From: Sphingopyxis sp. DBS4
GTDB lineage: Bacteria; Pseudomonadota; Alphaproteobacteria; Sphingomonadales; Sphingomonadaceae
Direction: 5' to 3'
Assembly (NCBI RefSeq): GCF_024628865.1
Contig: NZ_CP102384.1
Span: 321,001 to 385,000, forward strand
Length of the DNA stretch: 64,000 bases
A program made the translations under genes and the position numbers. Below are positions 40,294 through 51,167 of the stretch, piece by piece; positions within the stretch are counted from its first letter, which is position 1, and each line of letters begins with the position of its first letter. The notes below the pieces were generated by a model that saw nothing but the letters and a program-made list of their open reading frames with translations, had not been told where the DNA came from and did no database searches.

Positions 40294-42096
40294 ATGACCG
40301 AAGCCTATAAGATCATCGACCACACGTACGACACCGTCGTCGTCGGCGCCGGCGGTTCGGGCCTCCGCGCCACCATGGGCAGCGCCGAGGCGGGGCTCAA
40401 GACTGCCTGCATCACCAAGGTGTTCCCGACCCGCAGCCACACCGTCGCGGCGCAGGGCGGCATCGCCGCCAGCCTCGGCAACAACACGCCCGACCATTGG
40501 CAATGGCATATGTACGACACCGTCAAGGGCTCCGACTGGCTCGGCGACCAGGACGCGATCGAATATATGGTGCGCGAGGCGCCCGCCGCGGTCTACGAAC
40601 TCGAACATGCCGGCGTGCCGTTCAGCCGCAACGCCAACGGCACCATCTATCAGCGCCCGTTCGGCGGCCATATGCAGAATATGGGCGAAGGCCCGCCGGT
40701 GCAGCGCACCTGCGCCGCGGCCGACCGCACCGGCCACGCGATGCTCCATGCGCTCTATCAGCAGTCGCTGAAATATGACGCGGACTTCTTCATCGAATAT
40801 TTCGCGCTCGATCTGATCATGGAAGACGGCGTGTGCCGCGGCGTGATCGCGCTGTGCATGGAGGACGGCAGCATCCACCGCTTCCGCAGCCAGGCGGTCG
40901 TGCTCGCGACCGGCGGCTATGGCCGCTGCTATTTCACCGCCACCTCGGCGCACACCTGCACCGGCGACGGCGGCGGCATGGTGCTGCGCGCCGGCCTGCC
41001 GCTCCAGGACATGGAATTCGTCCAGTTCCACCCGACCGGCATCTATGGCGCGGGCGTCCTCATCACCGAGGGCGCGCGTGGCGAGGGCGGCTACCTCACC
41101 AACTCCGAGGGCGAGCGCTTCATGGAACGCTATGCCCCGTCGGCGAAGGATTTGGCGTCGCGCGACGTCGTGTCGCGTTCGATGGCGCTCGAAATCCGCG
41201 AGGGCCGCGGCGTCGGTCCGCACAAGGACCATATCTATCTCCACCTCGACCATATCGATCCGGCGGTGCTCCACGAACGGCTTCCGGGGATTACCGAGAG
41301 CGGCAAGATTTTCGCGGGCGTCGACCTGACGCGCCAGCCGCTCCCCGTGGTGCCGACCGTCCATTACAATATGGGCGGCATCCCCTGTAACTATCATGGC
41401 GAGGTCGTCACGCTGAAGGACGGCGATCCCGATGCGGTCGTCCCCGGCCTGTTCGCGGTCGGCGAGGCCGCCTGCGTGTCGGTCCACGGCGCGAACCGCC
41501 TCGGCTCGAACAGCCTGATCGACCTTGTGGTGTTCGGCCGCGCGACCGGCCATCGCCTGAAGGAACTGGTGACTCCCGGCGCCGCGCAGGCGCCGCTGCC
41601 GAAGGACAGCGCCGACCTCGCGCTTGGTCGTCTCGATCATTTCCGCAATGCGAACGGCGGTTCGCCGACCGCCGAGGTCCGCATCGAAATGCAGCGCGCG
41701 ATGTCGCAGCACGCGGCGGTGTTCCGCACCGACGAACTGATGGCCGAGGGCAAGGAAAAGCTCGCCAAGACCTACGAGCGGATGAACGACATCCATGTCA
41801 CCGACCGCAGCCTGATCTGGAACACCGACCTCATCGAAACGCTCGAGCTCGACAATCTGATCGCGCAGGCGACGGTGACGATGCATTCGGCGTTCAACCG
41901 CAAGGAAAGCCGCGGCGCCCACGCGCACGAGGATTTCCCGAACCGCGACGACAAGACGTGGATGAAGCACACGATCAGCTGGTTCGACGGCTGGGGCGGC
42001 AAGGGCGGCACCGTCCGCCTCGATTACCGCCCGGTCCACGAATATACGCTGTCGGACGACGCGGAATATATCAAGCCGAAGGCGCGGGTGTATTGA
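40294..42096 (+). CDS. sdhA: Succinate dehydrogenase flavoprotein subunit
   Basis: 600 residues from the ATG at 40294. FAD-binding [17 protein letters not shown], the covalent-FAD histidine in [16 protein letters not shown], active-site [21 protein letters not shown] and [15 protein letters not shown] are all present. It oxidises succinate to fumarate and passes electrons to SdhB. No sdhB follows; the next genes are on the opposite strand. Confidence 0.98.
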   Translation: MTEAYKIIDHTYDTVVVGAGGSGLRATMGSAEAGLKTACITKVFPTRSHTVAAQGGIAASLGNNTPDHWQWHMYDTVKGSDWLGDQDAIEYMVREAPAAVYELEHAGVPFSRNANGTIYQRPFGGHMQNMGEGPPVQRTCAAADRTGHAMLHALYQQSLKYDADFFIEYFALDLIMEDGVCRGVIALCMEDGSIHRFRSQAVVLATGGYGRCYFTATSAHTCTGDGGGMVLRAGLPLQDMEFVQFHPTGIYGAGVLITEGARGEGGYLTNSEGERFMERYAPSAKDLASRDVVSRSMALEIREGRGVGPHKDHIYLHLDHIDPAVLHERLPGITESGKIFAGVDLTRQPLPVVPTVHYNMGGIPCNYHGEVVTLKDGDPDAVVPGLFAVGEAACVSVHGANRLGSNSLIDLVVFGRATGHRLKELVTPGAAQAPLPKDSADLALGRLDHFRNANGGSPTAEVRIEMQRAMSQHAAVFRTDELMAEGKEKLAKTYERMNDIHVTDRSLIWNTDLIETLELDNLIAQATVTMHSAFNRKESRGAHAHEDFPNRDDKTWMKHTISWFDGWGGKGGTVRLDYRPVHEYTLSDDAEYIKPKARVY

Positions 42097-42102
42097 TCGC
42101 GG

Positions 42103-42122
42103 GCCTCGGCGTGCGCCGAGGC
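42103..42122. terminator. Hairpin between convergent genes after sdhA
   Basis: GCCTCGGC (42103-42110) and GCCGAGGC (42115-42122) form an 8-bp perfect stem with a four-base loop, between the stops of sdhA and the opposite-strand gene. A good T-run is missing, so it may be a weak bidirectional terminator or only an RNA-stabilising hairpin. Confidence 0.5.
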
Positions 42123-42126
42123 GATT

Positions 42127-42426
42127 CTATTCGCTGCGGCCGAAGATGCTCTTCACCGGATCGAGGTCTGTGAAGGGCTTGTCGACGTCCTGGCCCATCA
42201 GCCACAATTTGTGGCAGGCGATGGTGAAGAACATGATCGCGATCGTCCAGACGATGATCGTCTTGATGACCTTCCAGCGCTTGGCCTCATAGGCCGCAAG
42301 CGCGCGGGCCTTGTGATCGATGCCGAGCTCACCCTCGAACTCGGCGACGAGCTGTGCGCGGCGGGTGCGCGAAATATTCGCGAGACTCGCGGCTTGCCCA
42401 TCATTGTTCGGCCGGCGCGTTGCCAT
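42127..42426 (-). CDS. Small hypothetical membrane protein
   Basis: 99 residues: a polar, Arg/Ala-rich N-terminal half (SRTRRAQLVAEFEGELGIDHKARALAAYEAKRWKVIK), one hydrophobic segment near 55-72 (TIIVWTIAIMFFTIACHKL) and a short C-terminus. I do not recognise the family. It converges on sdhA with 30 bp between stops. Confidence 0.72.
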   Translation of the reverse strand: MATRRPNNDGQAASLANISRTRRAQLVAEFEGELGIDHKARALAAYEAKRWKVIKTIIVWTIAIMFFTIACHKLWLMGQDVDKPFTDLDPVKSIFGRSE

Positions 42427-42512
42427 CGTCAGTACCTGCGGTCCCTACAGTCCTGCATCCGGCCATAAGGCCCAGCCCCTGATAAAGGGTTAATTCGCTG
42501 CTGGGAATGCGA

Positions 42513-42791
42513 TCAGTCGAGCGCAACGCCGATCAGCTTGATCCGCGCCGTCGCGCCGCGCAGCAGCGTCAGATCGCGGCGCGGCCGGCCGAGCGCGGCG
42601 GCGAGCAGCGCGATCACCGCCTCGTTCGCCGCGCCGTCGGCAGGCGGCGCGGTGACGCGGAGCTGCACGCCGCCATCGACAATCTTCACTTCGTCGCGGC
42701 TGGCGCCCGGCGTGACGCGCACCTCGACCCGGCCCGACGCCGCGAGGTCGCGCAGCGCCGCGGTCAGCGCGGGATCGGGCCGGTATTTCAG
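42513..42791 (-). CDS. DUF167 (YggU-like) protein
   Basis: About 92 residues with the DUF167 core VEVRVTPGASRDEVKIVDGGVQLRVTAPPADGAANEAVIALLAAALG. The domain is small and widely conserved; its function is not established. The N-terminus is unclear: the conserved part begins just after the stop of the quinone reductase gene, and the frame there offers no ATG, GTG or TTG, only a CTG at 42791 that overlaps the TGA. A CTG start with translational coupling is therefore my best guess. Confidence 0.8.
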   Translation of the reverse strand: MKYRPDPALTAALRDLAASGRVEVRVTPGASRDEVKIVDGGVQLRVTAPPADGAANEAVIALLAAALGRPRRDLTLLRGATARIKLIGVALD

Positions 42792-43783
42792 GGGGTGACG
42801 ACGAGTTTGCCGACGGCGCTGCGGTCGCCGAGCTTGGCGATGGCCTGACCGCCGTCGGCGAGAGCATAGGTGCCGGTGACGCGCGGCTTGATCTTGCCCT
42901 GTTCCCAAAGCTGGAACAGCCGCGCGATGTTGGCGCGGTTGCGCTCGGGCTCGCGCATCACGAACGCCCCCCAGAACACGCCCGCAACGTCACAGCTCTT
43001 GAGCAGCGTCAGGTTGAGCGGCAGCCGCGGAATGCCCGCGGGGAAGCCGACCACCAGATAGCGCCCCTCCCACGCGATCGAACGCAGCGCCGGCTCGGCA
43101 TAGTCGCCGCCCACCGCATCGTAGATGACGTTGGCGCCGTTCGGGCCAACCGCTTCCTTGAACCGGTTCGCAAGCGCCTTCGACTGGTCCTTGTCGAACG
43201 GCTGGCGGCCATAGACGACGACTTCGTCGGCGCCGGCCTCGCGCGCGATCGCGGCCTTTTCCTCGCTCGACACCCCGGCCACGACGCGCGCGCCGAACGC
43301 CTTGCCGAGCTCGACCGCGGCGATCCCGACCCCGCCCGACGCGCCGAGCACGAGCAACGTGTCGCCCTCGGCGATATGCCCGCGATCGACGAGCGCGTGG
43401 ATGCTGGTGCCATAGGTCATGAGCAGCGAGGCACCCTCGGCGAAATCATGCCCCTCGGGCAGGTGATAGACATTGTGGACACCGACCGCGACCGCCTCGG
43501 CCATGCCGCCGTTGCCGCAGCCCGCGATCACCCGGTCGCCGACCTTGAACCCGGTCACGCCCTCGCCGATCTCGGCGACCAGTCCCGCGACCTCGCCGCC
43601 CGGCGCGAACGGGCGCTCGGGACGGAACTGATATTTATCCTCGATGATCAGCACGTCGGGGAAGTTCACCGCGCAGGCTTTCACATCGATCACGATCTGG
43701 CCCTTGCCCGCGGTGGGGCGCGGCAGCTCGCCTAGGGTCAGCGTTTCCGGGCCGCCGGTGGCGGTCGACAAGAGAGCCTTCAT
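42788..43783 (-). CDS. NADPH:quinone oxidoreductase-family protein (zinc-independent MDR)
   Basis: 331 residues from the ATG at 43783, after AAGGAAG. It is a medium-chain dehydrogenase/reductase without zinc ligands: N-terminal VNFPDVLIIEDKYQFRPERPFAPGGEVAG, nucleotide-binding LGASGGVG, and a C-terminal domain ending GKLVVTP. It resembles QorA-type NADPH:quinone reductases. The substrate is unknown. It is followed with overlap by the DUF167 gene and preceded by a large hairpin that separates it from leuD. Confidence 0.9.
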   Translation of the reverse strand: MKALLSTATGGPETLTLGELPRPTAGKGQIVIDVKACAVNFPDVLIIEDKYQFRPERPFAPGGEVAGLVAEIGEGVTGFKVGDRVIAGCGNGGMAEAVAVGVHNVYHLPEGHDFAEGASLLMTYGTSIHALVDRGHIAEGDTLLVLGASGGVGIAAVELGKAFGARVVAGVSSEEKAAIAREAGADEVVVYGRQPFDKDQSKALANRFKEAVGPNGANVIYDAVGGDYAEPALRSIAWEGRYLVVGFPAGIPRLPLNLTLLKSCDVAGVFWGAFVMREPERNRANIARLFQLWEQGKIKPRVTGTYALADGGQAIAKLGDRSAVGKLVVTP

Positions 43784-43805
43784 CTTCCTTCTCCTTTTTG
43801 TTGTG

Positions 43806-43887
43806 GCGGCACCGGCCCGCTCCCCCACCCGGCCTCCCCAACGATAGCAACCTATGGGAGGCCGGTGGGGGAGCGGGCCGGTGCCGC
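43806..43887. repeat. Long hairpin between leuD and the quinone reductase gene
   Basis: The left arm (43806-43838) and right arm (43856-43887) pair over 32 bp with one bulged base: GCGGCACCGGCCCGCTCCCC... against its complement. The loop is 17 bases. There is no T-run. It differs in sequence from the TCGTCATCC palindromes. Confidence 0.88.
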
Positions 43888-43891
43888 TAAT

Positions 43892-44488
43892 TCATGAGAC
43901 GGCGACCGGGCGCATCCATGGACGGTCGGCGTCGAGCTTGGCTTCATAGGCGCCGATCGCCGCGTCGCTCTTTTCGGTCAGCGAAATCTCGTCGAGCCCT
44001 TCGAGCAGGCACATCTTGCGGAAGGGGTCGATCTCGAAGGTGAAGCGGTCCTGAAAGGGCGTCGTCACCGTCTGGGTGTCGAGGTCGACATGGACGGGAT
44101 CGGTCGCCGCGACCTCCATCAGCCGGTCGATCGCGGCCTGCGGCAGCACGACGGGGAGAATGCCGTTCTTGACCGCATTGCCCGAGAAGATGTCGGAGTA
44201 GGACGGCGCGATGACGACGCGGATGCCGAGGTCGCCGAGCGCCCATGCCGCATGTTCGCGGCTCGACCCGCAGCCGAAATTGTCGCCCGCGATCAGGATC
44301 GGCGCGCCCTTATATTCGGCGCTGTCGAACAGATTGTCGGGGTCGGCGCGCAGGCTCTCGAACGCGCCGCGCCCCATGCCTTCGCGCGTCGTCGTCTTCA
44401 GCCAGTGCGCCGGGATGATGACGTCGGTGTCGACATTCTTGAGCCCGAACGGGATCGCGCGGCCTTCGACCTTTTCCAGCGGGGTCAT
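43892..44488 (-). CDS. leuD: 3-isopropylmalate dehydratase small subunit
   Basis: 198 residues from the ATG at 44488, overlapping the leuC stop in ATGA. Motifs: [20 protein letters not shown] and the swivel-domain signature [15 protein letters not shown]. With LeuC it isomerises 2- to 3-isopropylmalate in leucine synthesis. Confidence 0.96.
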   Translation of the reverse strand: MTPLEKVEGRAIPFGLKNVDTDVIIPAHWLKTTTREGMGRGAFESLRADPDNLFDSAEYKGAPILIAGDNFGCGSSREHAAWALGDLGIRVVIAPSYSDIFSGNAVKNGILPVVLPQAAIDRLMEVAATDPVHVDLDTQTVTTPFQDRFTFEIDPFRKMCLLEGLDEISLTEKSDAAIGAYEAKLDADRPWMRPVAVS

Positions 44489-45915
44489 GCCATAAGCTCC
44501 CTGACGTCGGTGAGCCGGCCCGTCACCGCCGCCGCCGCCGCCATGGCGGGCGAAACGAGGTGGGTGCGGCTGCCGGGGCCTTGGCGGCCGACGAAATTGC
44601 GGTTGCTGGTCGAGGCGCAGCGCTCGCCCGCGGGTACCTTGTCGGGGTTCATCGCGAGGCACGCCGAACAGCCGGGCTCGCGCCATTCGAGCCCCGCGTC
44701 GGTGAAAATGCGATCGAGACCCTCGGCTTCGGCCTGCGCCTTCACGAGGCCCGAGCCGGGGACGACGATCGCCCAGCGGACGTTATCGGCCTTCCTGCGG
44801 CCTTTGACGATCGCAGCGGCGGCGCGCATGTCTTCGATGCGGCTGTTGGTGCAACTGCCGATGAAGATATTTTCGATTGGCACATCCTGCATCCGCGTGC
44901 CGGGTTCGAGCCCCATATAGGCGAGGCTCTTGGCGGCTGCGGCCTGCTTCGACGGATCGGCGAAGCTCGCGGGATCGGGCACGACGCCGGTGATCGGCAC
45001 GACATCCTCGGGGCTGGTGCCCCAGGTGACGCTCGGCGCGATGTCGGTGGCGTCGATGACGACGGTCTTGTCGTAGGTCGCGCCCGGATCGGTCGCGAGG
45101 CTTTTCCAGTAAGCGACCGCGGCGTCCCAGTCGGCGCCCTTCGGCGCATAGGGACGGCCCTTGAGATAGGCGAAGGTCACGTCGTCGGGCGCGATCAGCC
45201 CGGCGCGCGCGCCGCCCTCGATCGCCATGTTGCTGACGGTCAACCGGCCCTCGATCGACAGCGCGCGGATCGCGCTGCCGGTATATTCGATGACATGGCC
45301 GGTGCCGCCCGCGGCGCCGATCGTGCCGGTGATGTAAAGGATGATGTCCTTCGCGGTGACGCCGGGGCCGACCTCGCCCTCGACGCGCACTTCCATCGTC
45401 TTCGACGGCTGGAGCAACAGCGTCTGCGTCGCCAGCACATGCTCGACCTCGCTCGTCCCGATCCCGAAGGCGAGCGCGCCGATGCCGCCGTGGCAGGCGG
45501 TGTGGCTGTCGCCGCAGACGATCGTCGTGCCGGGCAGCGAAAAGCCCTGCTCGGGGCCAACGACATGGACGATGCCCTGTTCGGGCGCGACCGCGTCGAT
45601 ATAGCGGATGCCATATTCGGGCGCATTCTTCTCCAGCGCGGCGAGCTGCGCCGCGCTTTCGGGGTCGGCGATCGGCAGCTTGTTGCCGGCCGCGTCGAGC
45701 CGCGCCGTCGTCGGCACATTATGGTCGGGCACCGCGAGCGTCAGGTCGGGACGGCGCACCGTGCGCCCGCTCGCGCGAAGCCCCGCAAACGCCTGCGGGC
45801 TGGTGACTTCATGGACGAGATGGCGGTCGATGAAGATCAGAGCGGTGCCGTCGGGGCGCTGTTCGACGACATGCGCGTCCCAGATTTTCTCATAAAGGGT
45901 GCGGGGCCGAGTCAT
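44485..45915 (-). CDS. leuC: 3-isopropylmalate dehydratase large subunit
   Basis: 476 residues of the aconitase family. [22 protein letters not shown] is diagnostic, and the [4Fe-4S] cysteines are visible in [11 protein letters not shown] and [12 protein letters not shown]. It forms the LeuCD isomerase. The start ATG at 45915 has no leuB or leuA beside it in this window; nothing resembling a leucine attenuator is apparent. Confidence 0.97.
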   Translation of the reverse strand: MTRPRTLYEKIWDAHVVEQRPDGTALIFIDRHLVHEVTSPQAFAGLRASGRTVRRPDLTLAVPDHNVPTTARLDAAGNKLPIADPESAAQLAALEKNAPEYGIRYIDAVAPEQGIVHVVGPEQGFSLPGTTIVCGDSHTACHGGIGALAFGIGTSEVEHVLATQTLLLQPSKTMEVRVEGEVGPGVTAKDIILYITGTIGAAGGTGHVIEYTGSAIRALSIEGRLTVSNMAIEGGARAGLIAPDDVTFAYLKGRPYAPKGADWDAAVAYWKSLATDPGATYDKTVVIDATDIAPSVTWGTSPEDVVPITGVVPDPASFADPSKQAAAAKSLAYMGLEPGTRMQDVPIENIFIGSCTNSRIEDMRAAAAIVKGRRKADNVRWAIVVPGSGLVKAQAEAEGLDRIFTDAGLEWREPGCSACLAMNPDKVPAGERCASTSNRNFVGRQGPGSRTHLVSPAMAAAAAVTGRLTDVRELMA

Positions 45916-46003
45916 GCGGGTTCACTTACGCCAGTCGAACAACAATGCAAGCGAGTGGCGATCAAAAACGCAATTTTCGGTCGCGCGCCTTTCCAGTGAT
46001 ATA

Positions 46004-46083
46004 TCGTCATCCCGGCGAAGGCCGGGATCTCACCCTGTCGGATAAACGCAACGGCGGGATCCCGGCCTTCGCCGGGATGACGG
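46004..46083. repeat. Family C palindromic repeat, upstream of crtZ
   Basis: Arms TCGTCATCCCGGCGAAGGCC and GGCCTTCGCCGGGATGACG, inverted, with an unpaired centre. It ends 40 bp before the crtZ start. Confidence 0.87.
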
Positions 46084-46123
46084 GGATGTGGCATCATGTC
46101 TTCAACAAGCTTATAAATCCCTC

Positions 46124-46642
46124 ATGTCCACCCCCGCCATCCTCGCCGTCATCCTCGCCACCGTGGCGGCGATGGAGGGCGTCGCCTGGGTGAGCCACAA
46201 ATATATCATGCACGGCTTCGGCTGGGCGTGGCACCGCGACCATCACGAACCGCACGACGGGATGCTGGAAAAGAACGACCTGTTCGCGCTCGTCGGCGCC
46301 GCGATGAGCATATCGATGTTTGCCGCCGGCAGCCCGATGATCCGCGGCGCCGCGGCGTGGGAGCCGGGGACGTGGATCGGGCTCGGCGTCCTCCTCTACG
46401 GCATCATCTACACGCTGGTGCACGACGGGCTCGTCCACCAGCGCTGGTTCCGCTGGGTGCCGCGGCACGGCTATGCCAAGCGGCTGGTGCAGGCGCACAA
46501 GCTGCATCACGCAACGATCGGCAAGGAGGGCGGGGTCAGCTTCGGCTTCGTGCTCGCGCGCGATCCGGTGAAACTGAGGGCCGAGTTGAAAGCGCAACGC
46601 GAAGCGGGGATTGCGATGGTGCGCGAGGCGTTGGCGGAATAG
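46124..46642 (+). CDS. crtZ: Beta-carotene 3-hydroxylase
   Basis: 172 residues from the ATG at 46124. The di-iron histidine motifs of CrtZ are all present: HKYIMH, HRDHHEPH, HDGLVHQRW and HKLHH. It hydroxylates beta-ionone rings to make zeaxanthin, giving the yellow pigment common in sphingomonads. No other carotenoid genes are adjacent. The same type of palindromic repeat lies on both sides. Confidence 0.95.
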   Translation: MSTPAILAVILATVAAMEGVAWVSHKYIMHGFGWAWHRDHHEPHDGMLEKNDLFALVGAAMSISMFAAGSPMIRGAAAWEPGTWIGLGVLLYGIIYTLVHDGLVHQRWFRWVPRHGYAKRLVQAHKLHHATIGKEGGVSFGFVLARDPVKLRAELKAQREAGIAMVREALAE

Positions 46643-46682
46643 ATCGAGATCGGGTTAGACCAAAACACCGCCTTTCTTATCC

Positions 46683-46760
46683 CGTCATCCCGGCGAAGGC
46701 CGGGATCTCATCGTCTCGACCTGACGCCCCGGCGAGATCCCGGCTTTCGCCGGGATGACG
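46683..46760. repeat. Family C palindromic repeat, downstream of crtZ
   Basis: Arms CGTCATCCCGGCGAAGGCCG and CGGCTTTCGCCGGGATGACG, inverted, one mismatch. It starts 41 bp after the crtZ stop. Confidence 0.86.
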
Positions 46761-46818
46761 ATTTAGTCAAAAATGATCATGTTCTGGCTCCGCTCGAAAC
46801 GACGCAGAGACAGAATAG

Positions 46819-47499
46819 CTAGGCGGTCCGGTAATCCGCGGTAACTATCCCCGCCGCCGCCAGTTCCGCCTCGTGGCTTTCCTCGCGCCATGCCTCCAGC
46901 AGCGCCTGCCGCTCCCATTCCAGCATCGCCGGATGCGCCAGCATATGGTCGACCCACGCCTGCCCGCCGCCGACGTTGAGGCCATAGGTGCGGATACGAA
47001 AGGCGACCGGCGCGAAGAAGGCGTCGACCGCCGAGAAATCCGCGCCCGCGAGCCACGGCCCGCCGAACGTCGCGAGCCCCTGTTCGAACAATTCGCGGAC
47101 GCGCGCGACATTGGCGGTGAGGGCGTCGGACATGGGCTTCGGCGTCACCCGCACCCCGACGTTCATCGTGCAGTCGCCGCGCAGCGCCGAAAAGCCGCTG
47201 TGCATCTCGGCGGCCGCGCATTGCGCCCAGGCACGCGCGTCGGGATCGGCGGGCCAGATGCCCTCGTGCCGATCCGCCAGATAGAGGGTGATGCCCAGCG
47301 AATCGTAAATCGTCCGCCCCTGGTGGAGCAGCGCCGGAACCTGCCCGGTCGGCGAAAAGCCTCGGAAGGCATCGTAATTGACCGGCGCGGCGAAGGGCTC
47401 GATCCGATCCTCGAACGCGATGCCGAGCGCGCGCATCAGCACCCAAGGCCGCAGCGACCAGCTCGAATAATTGCGGTTGGCGGTGATCAGCTCATACAT
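46819..47499 (-). CDS. Glutathione S-transferase family protein
   Basis: 226 residues. The N-terminal thioredoxin-like domain begins ELITANRNYSSWSLRPWV, giving a likely catalytic Ser, and continues through SPTGQVPALLHQGRTIYDSLGITLYLADRH. The C-terminal helical domain has GPWLAGADFSAVDAFFAPVAFRI. The substrate is unknown. It is the last gene of the scoA operon, 22 bp after the serine hydrolase. Confidence 0.9.
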   Translation of the reverse strand: MYELITANRNYSSWSLRPWVLMRALGIAFEDRIEPFAAPVNYDAFRGFSPTGQVPALLHQGRTIYDSLGITLYLADRHEGIWPADPDARAWAQCAAAEMHSGFSALRGDCTMNVGVRVTPKPMSDALTANVARVRELFEQGLATFGGPWLAGADFSAVDAFFAPVAFRIRTYGLNVGGGQAWVDHMLAHPAMLEWERQALLEAWREESHEAELAAAGIVTADYRTA

Positions 47500-47521
47500 G
47501 CGGTCGCCTCCTCGTCTTGCG

Positions 47522-48812
47522 TTAGCCGATCGGCGGGCGAACGGCAGCGGCGGTTCGCGCCGCCCCGCCCGGCGCCGCGGGCAATTTGCTCAGGTCGAGC
47601 CAGCCCGCATCGGGGCGCCCGTGATAGCTGTCGATCGCCGCGAAGGGGATGCGGAAGGGAAATCCCCAGTCGCTGTTCCACAGTGCGACGACGCCGGTTC
47701 GCGTCGCCGGTTCGAAAATCATCGTCGCGCGATAGCCCGCCACCGCGCCCGAATGGCCTTCGAGCCTGAGGCCGTCATAAGTGAAGTTCCGCCAGCCCAT
47801 CCCATAGGAGGCGTCGCTGATCGCCTGCCGCAGCGTGCCGCCATAGAGCCGCCCCGTGCCGACGCGCGGGCGGTGAGCGATTTGCAGCACCGCGGCGGGC
47901 AGCACATCGGGCCGGCTACCCATCATCGCCTGCATCCAGGTCGCGAAATCGACGATGTCGCTCTCGACCCCCGCGGCGGCGGGAACGCGCCAATAGGCTT
48001 CCTTGACCGGGCGGACGTGCGCGCCATTGTGCGGCCGCGCCCAGTCCTTGGCGCCGGTCAGCCGTTTCATCCCATATCCCGCGCTGACCATGCCGAGCGG
48101 CAGGAAGAATCGATCCTCGACCGCATCGGGGAACGCCTTGTTCGCGGCCTTGCCCAATATCTCGTTCGCGGTGTCGAAGGCGACATTCTGATAGGTGTGG
48201 CAGGTGCCGGGTTCGCATTGCAGCGGCGCGGTGGCGAGATTCGCGCGGAGCAGCGCGGGGTCCTGTCCTTCCTCCAATTTCTCGTCATAGGCGTTCTTGG
48301 TGAGCCCCGTGCGCTGCGACAGCAGTTCGGCGACCGTCACATGCGCCTCGGCGCCGCCCGGCAGGCGCAGCGAGGTGTGCCAGTCGGCGACCGGCCGGTC
48401 CAGATCGAGGGCGCCATCGGCCGCGAGCGCGGCCGCCATCGCCCCGGTCGCGGTCTTGGACACCGAGGCCCAGCGGAACAGCGTGTGCGGCGTCACCGGA
48501 GCGCCCGTCGCCTTGTCGGCGACGCCATAGGTCCGCACGAAGCGCAATTCGCCGTCCTCGACGACCGCCACCGCGAGCCCTGCCATTTCGGGACGCTGCG
48601 ACAGCGCCGATAACTGGCTGTCGAGCGCGCGATAGTCGATCCGCCCGCGCCACGCGTCGGGCGTGTCGGGCAGTTTTTCGGGCGTCTTGATCGGGATCGC
48701 GACGCTGGCGAGCGGATGACCGCCGCCAAAGGCGCGCACGCCGAACCAGCCTGTCAGCCCCAACGCGACGATCGCGAGAAGGCCGATCAGAATGCGCGGC
48801 ACGGATTTTTGT

Positions 48813-48829
<17 letters not shown>
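47522..48829 (-). CDS. Serine hydrolase of the class C beta-lactamase/esterase family
   Basis: 435 residues with an N-terminal hydrophobic segment ([19 protein letters not shown]) that exports or anchors it. The catalytic motifs are S122-V-S-K (SxxK) in RWASVSK, Y-x-N in CHTYQN, and HSG in [11 protein letters not shown] in place of KTG. It could be a peptidase, esterase or beta-lactamase-like enzyme. The ATG overlaps the scoB stop by 17 bp, so it is coupled to the CoA-transferase operon. Confidence 0.9.
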
Positions 48830-49469
<640 letters not shown>

Positions 49470-50369
49470 TCACTTGGGCTCCCATTGCTTGTCGGAGGGG
49501 AAGATGTCGGCAAAGCCGCCGCGAATCGACGGGCCGTAGACGGGGTTGGACAGCAGGAACCAGCCATGTCCCCACAGGTCGGCGATCGGGCCGCTGGTCG
49601 CCAGCGTCTTGCGATCGGCAACCGACAGCTCGCGCGCGTTGAACGCCTGTGCGAAATCGCCGAGCTGGTCGCCGCCCATCGCGATCACGCAATAACGCGA
49701 GGCGATCAGTGCGCGGCGTCCGTCCTTGCTCGCGCCGTCGGGGGTGTCGCCCATCAGGAACAGCGTCTCGCCATGCTTATACTCGCCGAGCCCCGCCGCG
49801 CGCAGCGTGTCTTCGGTGCCCTTGGCGTTGGCAGTGGTGCGGTTGGTGTTGACGATCACGGTCACCCCGGCGCTGCGCATGATGTTCACCGCGTCGATCA
49901 CCCCGGGCATCGCGATCGCCTTGCCGGCCCCGGTTTTTTCCCACTGGTCCCAGATCGCGGGGTCGAAATCCTTGTGCTGCTCGGCCATGTAGCGCATCGC
50001 GCCGATATTCCAGATCAGCGTCTCGTCGGCGTCGAACACCGCCGCGAGCGGTTTCTCGCCGCAATCGTCGAAGCGCGGCGCGGCGGGCGTCGATCCCTCG
50101 GCGAGCACGACCTGCTTGTGCGGCGCGGCCGAGATGGCGACCGCGCGCACATAGGACGCAAGTGAGCGATAGACCTGCACCGACGCGACCGCACTCTCGG
50201 CCGAGCCGTAGAGCCATTGCTGGCCCGTAGGCGGTGATGTCGGCGTCGGTTTTTCGCCGACCTGCGAGGCGATGACGTCGGCGCTCAGCGGCTTGGGCGC
50301 GGTCTGGGTCGTCGTCGAGGCGCAGCCCGCGAGCAGCAGACCGGCGGCGAAGGCAAGGCCGCGCATCAT
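49470..50369 (-). CDS. HAD-superfamily acid phosphatase lipoprotein, e(P4)-like
   Basis: 299 residues from the ATG at 50369, which overlaps the scoA stop. It has a lipoprotein signal peptide with lipobox LLAGC (C16). The HAD motifs are D113-A-D115-E-T (motif I), VNTNRT (motif II region) and GGDQLGDF (motif IV). The form fits the class C acid phosphatase / 5'-nucleotidase e(P4) group of surface phosphatases. The gene lies exactly between scoA and scoB, end-to-end with both, which has no obvious metabolic explanation. Confidence 0.88.
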   Translation of the reverse strand: MMRGLAFAAGLLLAGCASTTTQTAPKPLSADVIASQVGEKPTPTSPPTGQQWLYGSAESAVASVQVYRSLASYVRAVAISAAPHKQVVLAEGSTPAAPRFDDCGEKPLAAVFDADETLIWNIGAMRYMAEQHKDFDPAIWDQWEKTGAGKAIAMPGVIDAVNIMRSAGVTVIVNTNRTTANAKGTEDTLRAAGLGEYKHGETLFLMGDTPDGASKDGRRALIASRYCVIAMGGDQLGDFAQAFNARELSVADRKTLATSGPIADLWGHGWFLLSNPVYGPSIRGGFADIFPSDKQWEPK

Positions 50370-51076
50370 GCTGCTTCCCGCGGCCGCACGGTGCGGAACT
50401 CGATCTTCTTGTCGTAGGGGGCGCCGACGATCAGGCGCTTCACATAGATACCGGGCAGATGGATGCAGTCGGGGTCGAGGCTGCCGGTCGGCACGATCTC
50501 CTCGACCTCCGCAACGCAGATCTTCGCCGCGGTCGCCATCGGCTGGTTGAAGTTGCGGGCGGTCTTGCGGAAGATGAGGTTGCCGCTTTCGTCGGCTTTC
50601 CATCCCTTGATGATCGCAAGGTCGGCGAAGATGCCGCGTTCGAGGATATAATCCTGTCCGTCGAAGCTCTTCACTTCCTTGCCCTCGGCGACGAGGGTGC
50701 CGACGCCCGTTTTCGTATAGAAACCCGGAATGCCCGCGCCGCCGGCGCGGCAGCGTTCGGCGAGCGTGCCCTGCGGGCAGAATTCGACCTCCAGCTCGCC
50801 CGCCAGATATTGCCGCTCGAACTCCTTGTTCTCGCCGACATAGGAGGAGATCATTTTTTTGATCTGTCTGGTGCGGAGCAGCTTGCCGAGCCCTTCGCCG
50901 TCGATCCCGGCATTGTTGCTCGCGATCGTCAGCTCCTTGACCCCGGAATCGCGAACCGCGTCGATCAGCCGTTCGGGGATGCCGCACAGACCGAAGCCGC
51001 CCGCACAGATATGCATTCCGTCGAAAAGCAGTCCGTCGAGCGCGGCAGCGGCGTCGGAATAGCGCTTGTTCCCCAT
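50366..51076 (-). CDS. scoA: 3-oxoacid CoA-transferase subunit A
   Basis: 236 residues from the ATG at 51076, chosen because a perfect AGGAGG stands 8 bp upstream. The SCOT alpha signature is present: [36 protein letters not shown] and [24 protein letters not shown]. With ScoB it handles acetoacetyl-CoA or a related acid. It heads an operon of five coupled genes and is divergent from a LysR regulator. Confidence 0.95.
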   Translation of the reverse strand: MGNKRYSDAAAALDGLLFDGMHICAGGFGLCGIPERLIDAVRDSGVKELTIASNNAGIDGEGLGKLLRTRQIKKMISSYVGENKEFERQYLAGELEVEFCPQGTLAERCRAGGAGIPGFYTKTGVGTLVAEGKEVKSFDGQDYILERGIFADLAIIKGWKADESGNLIFRKTARNFNQPMATAAKICVAEVEEIVPTGSLDPDCIHLPGIYVKRLIVGAPYDKKIEFRTVRPREAA

Positions 51077-51126
51077 GAAACAGCCTCCTTGGTAAGTGAT
51101 CGCGCGCGACATTGGCGCATCTGACA

Positions 51127-51163
51127 TATCAATTCTAATCATAGTGATTTTAGCTTATTGATA
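51127..51163. promoter_or_regulatory. Putative LysR operator region between scoA and the regulator
   Basis: The 91-bp divergent region contains TATCAAT (51127-51133) and its inverse ATTGATA (51157-51163), and between them the palindrome AATCA-TAG-TGATT (51137-51149), close to the T-N11-A layout of LysR binding sites. It is AT-rich relative to the surroundings. Confidence 0.5.
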
Positions 51164-51167
51164 AGCA

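Noticed and set aside
40189..42039. Long open frame antisense to sdhA
   Set aside because: Shadow of SdhA; no motif.
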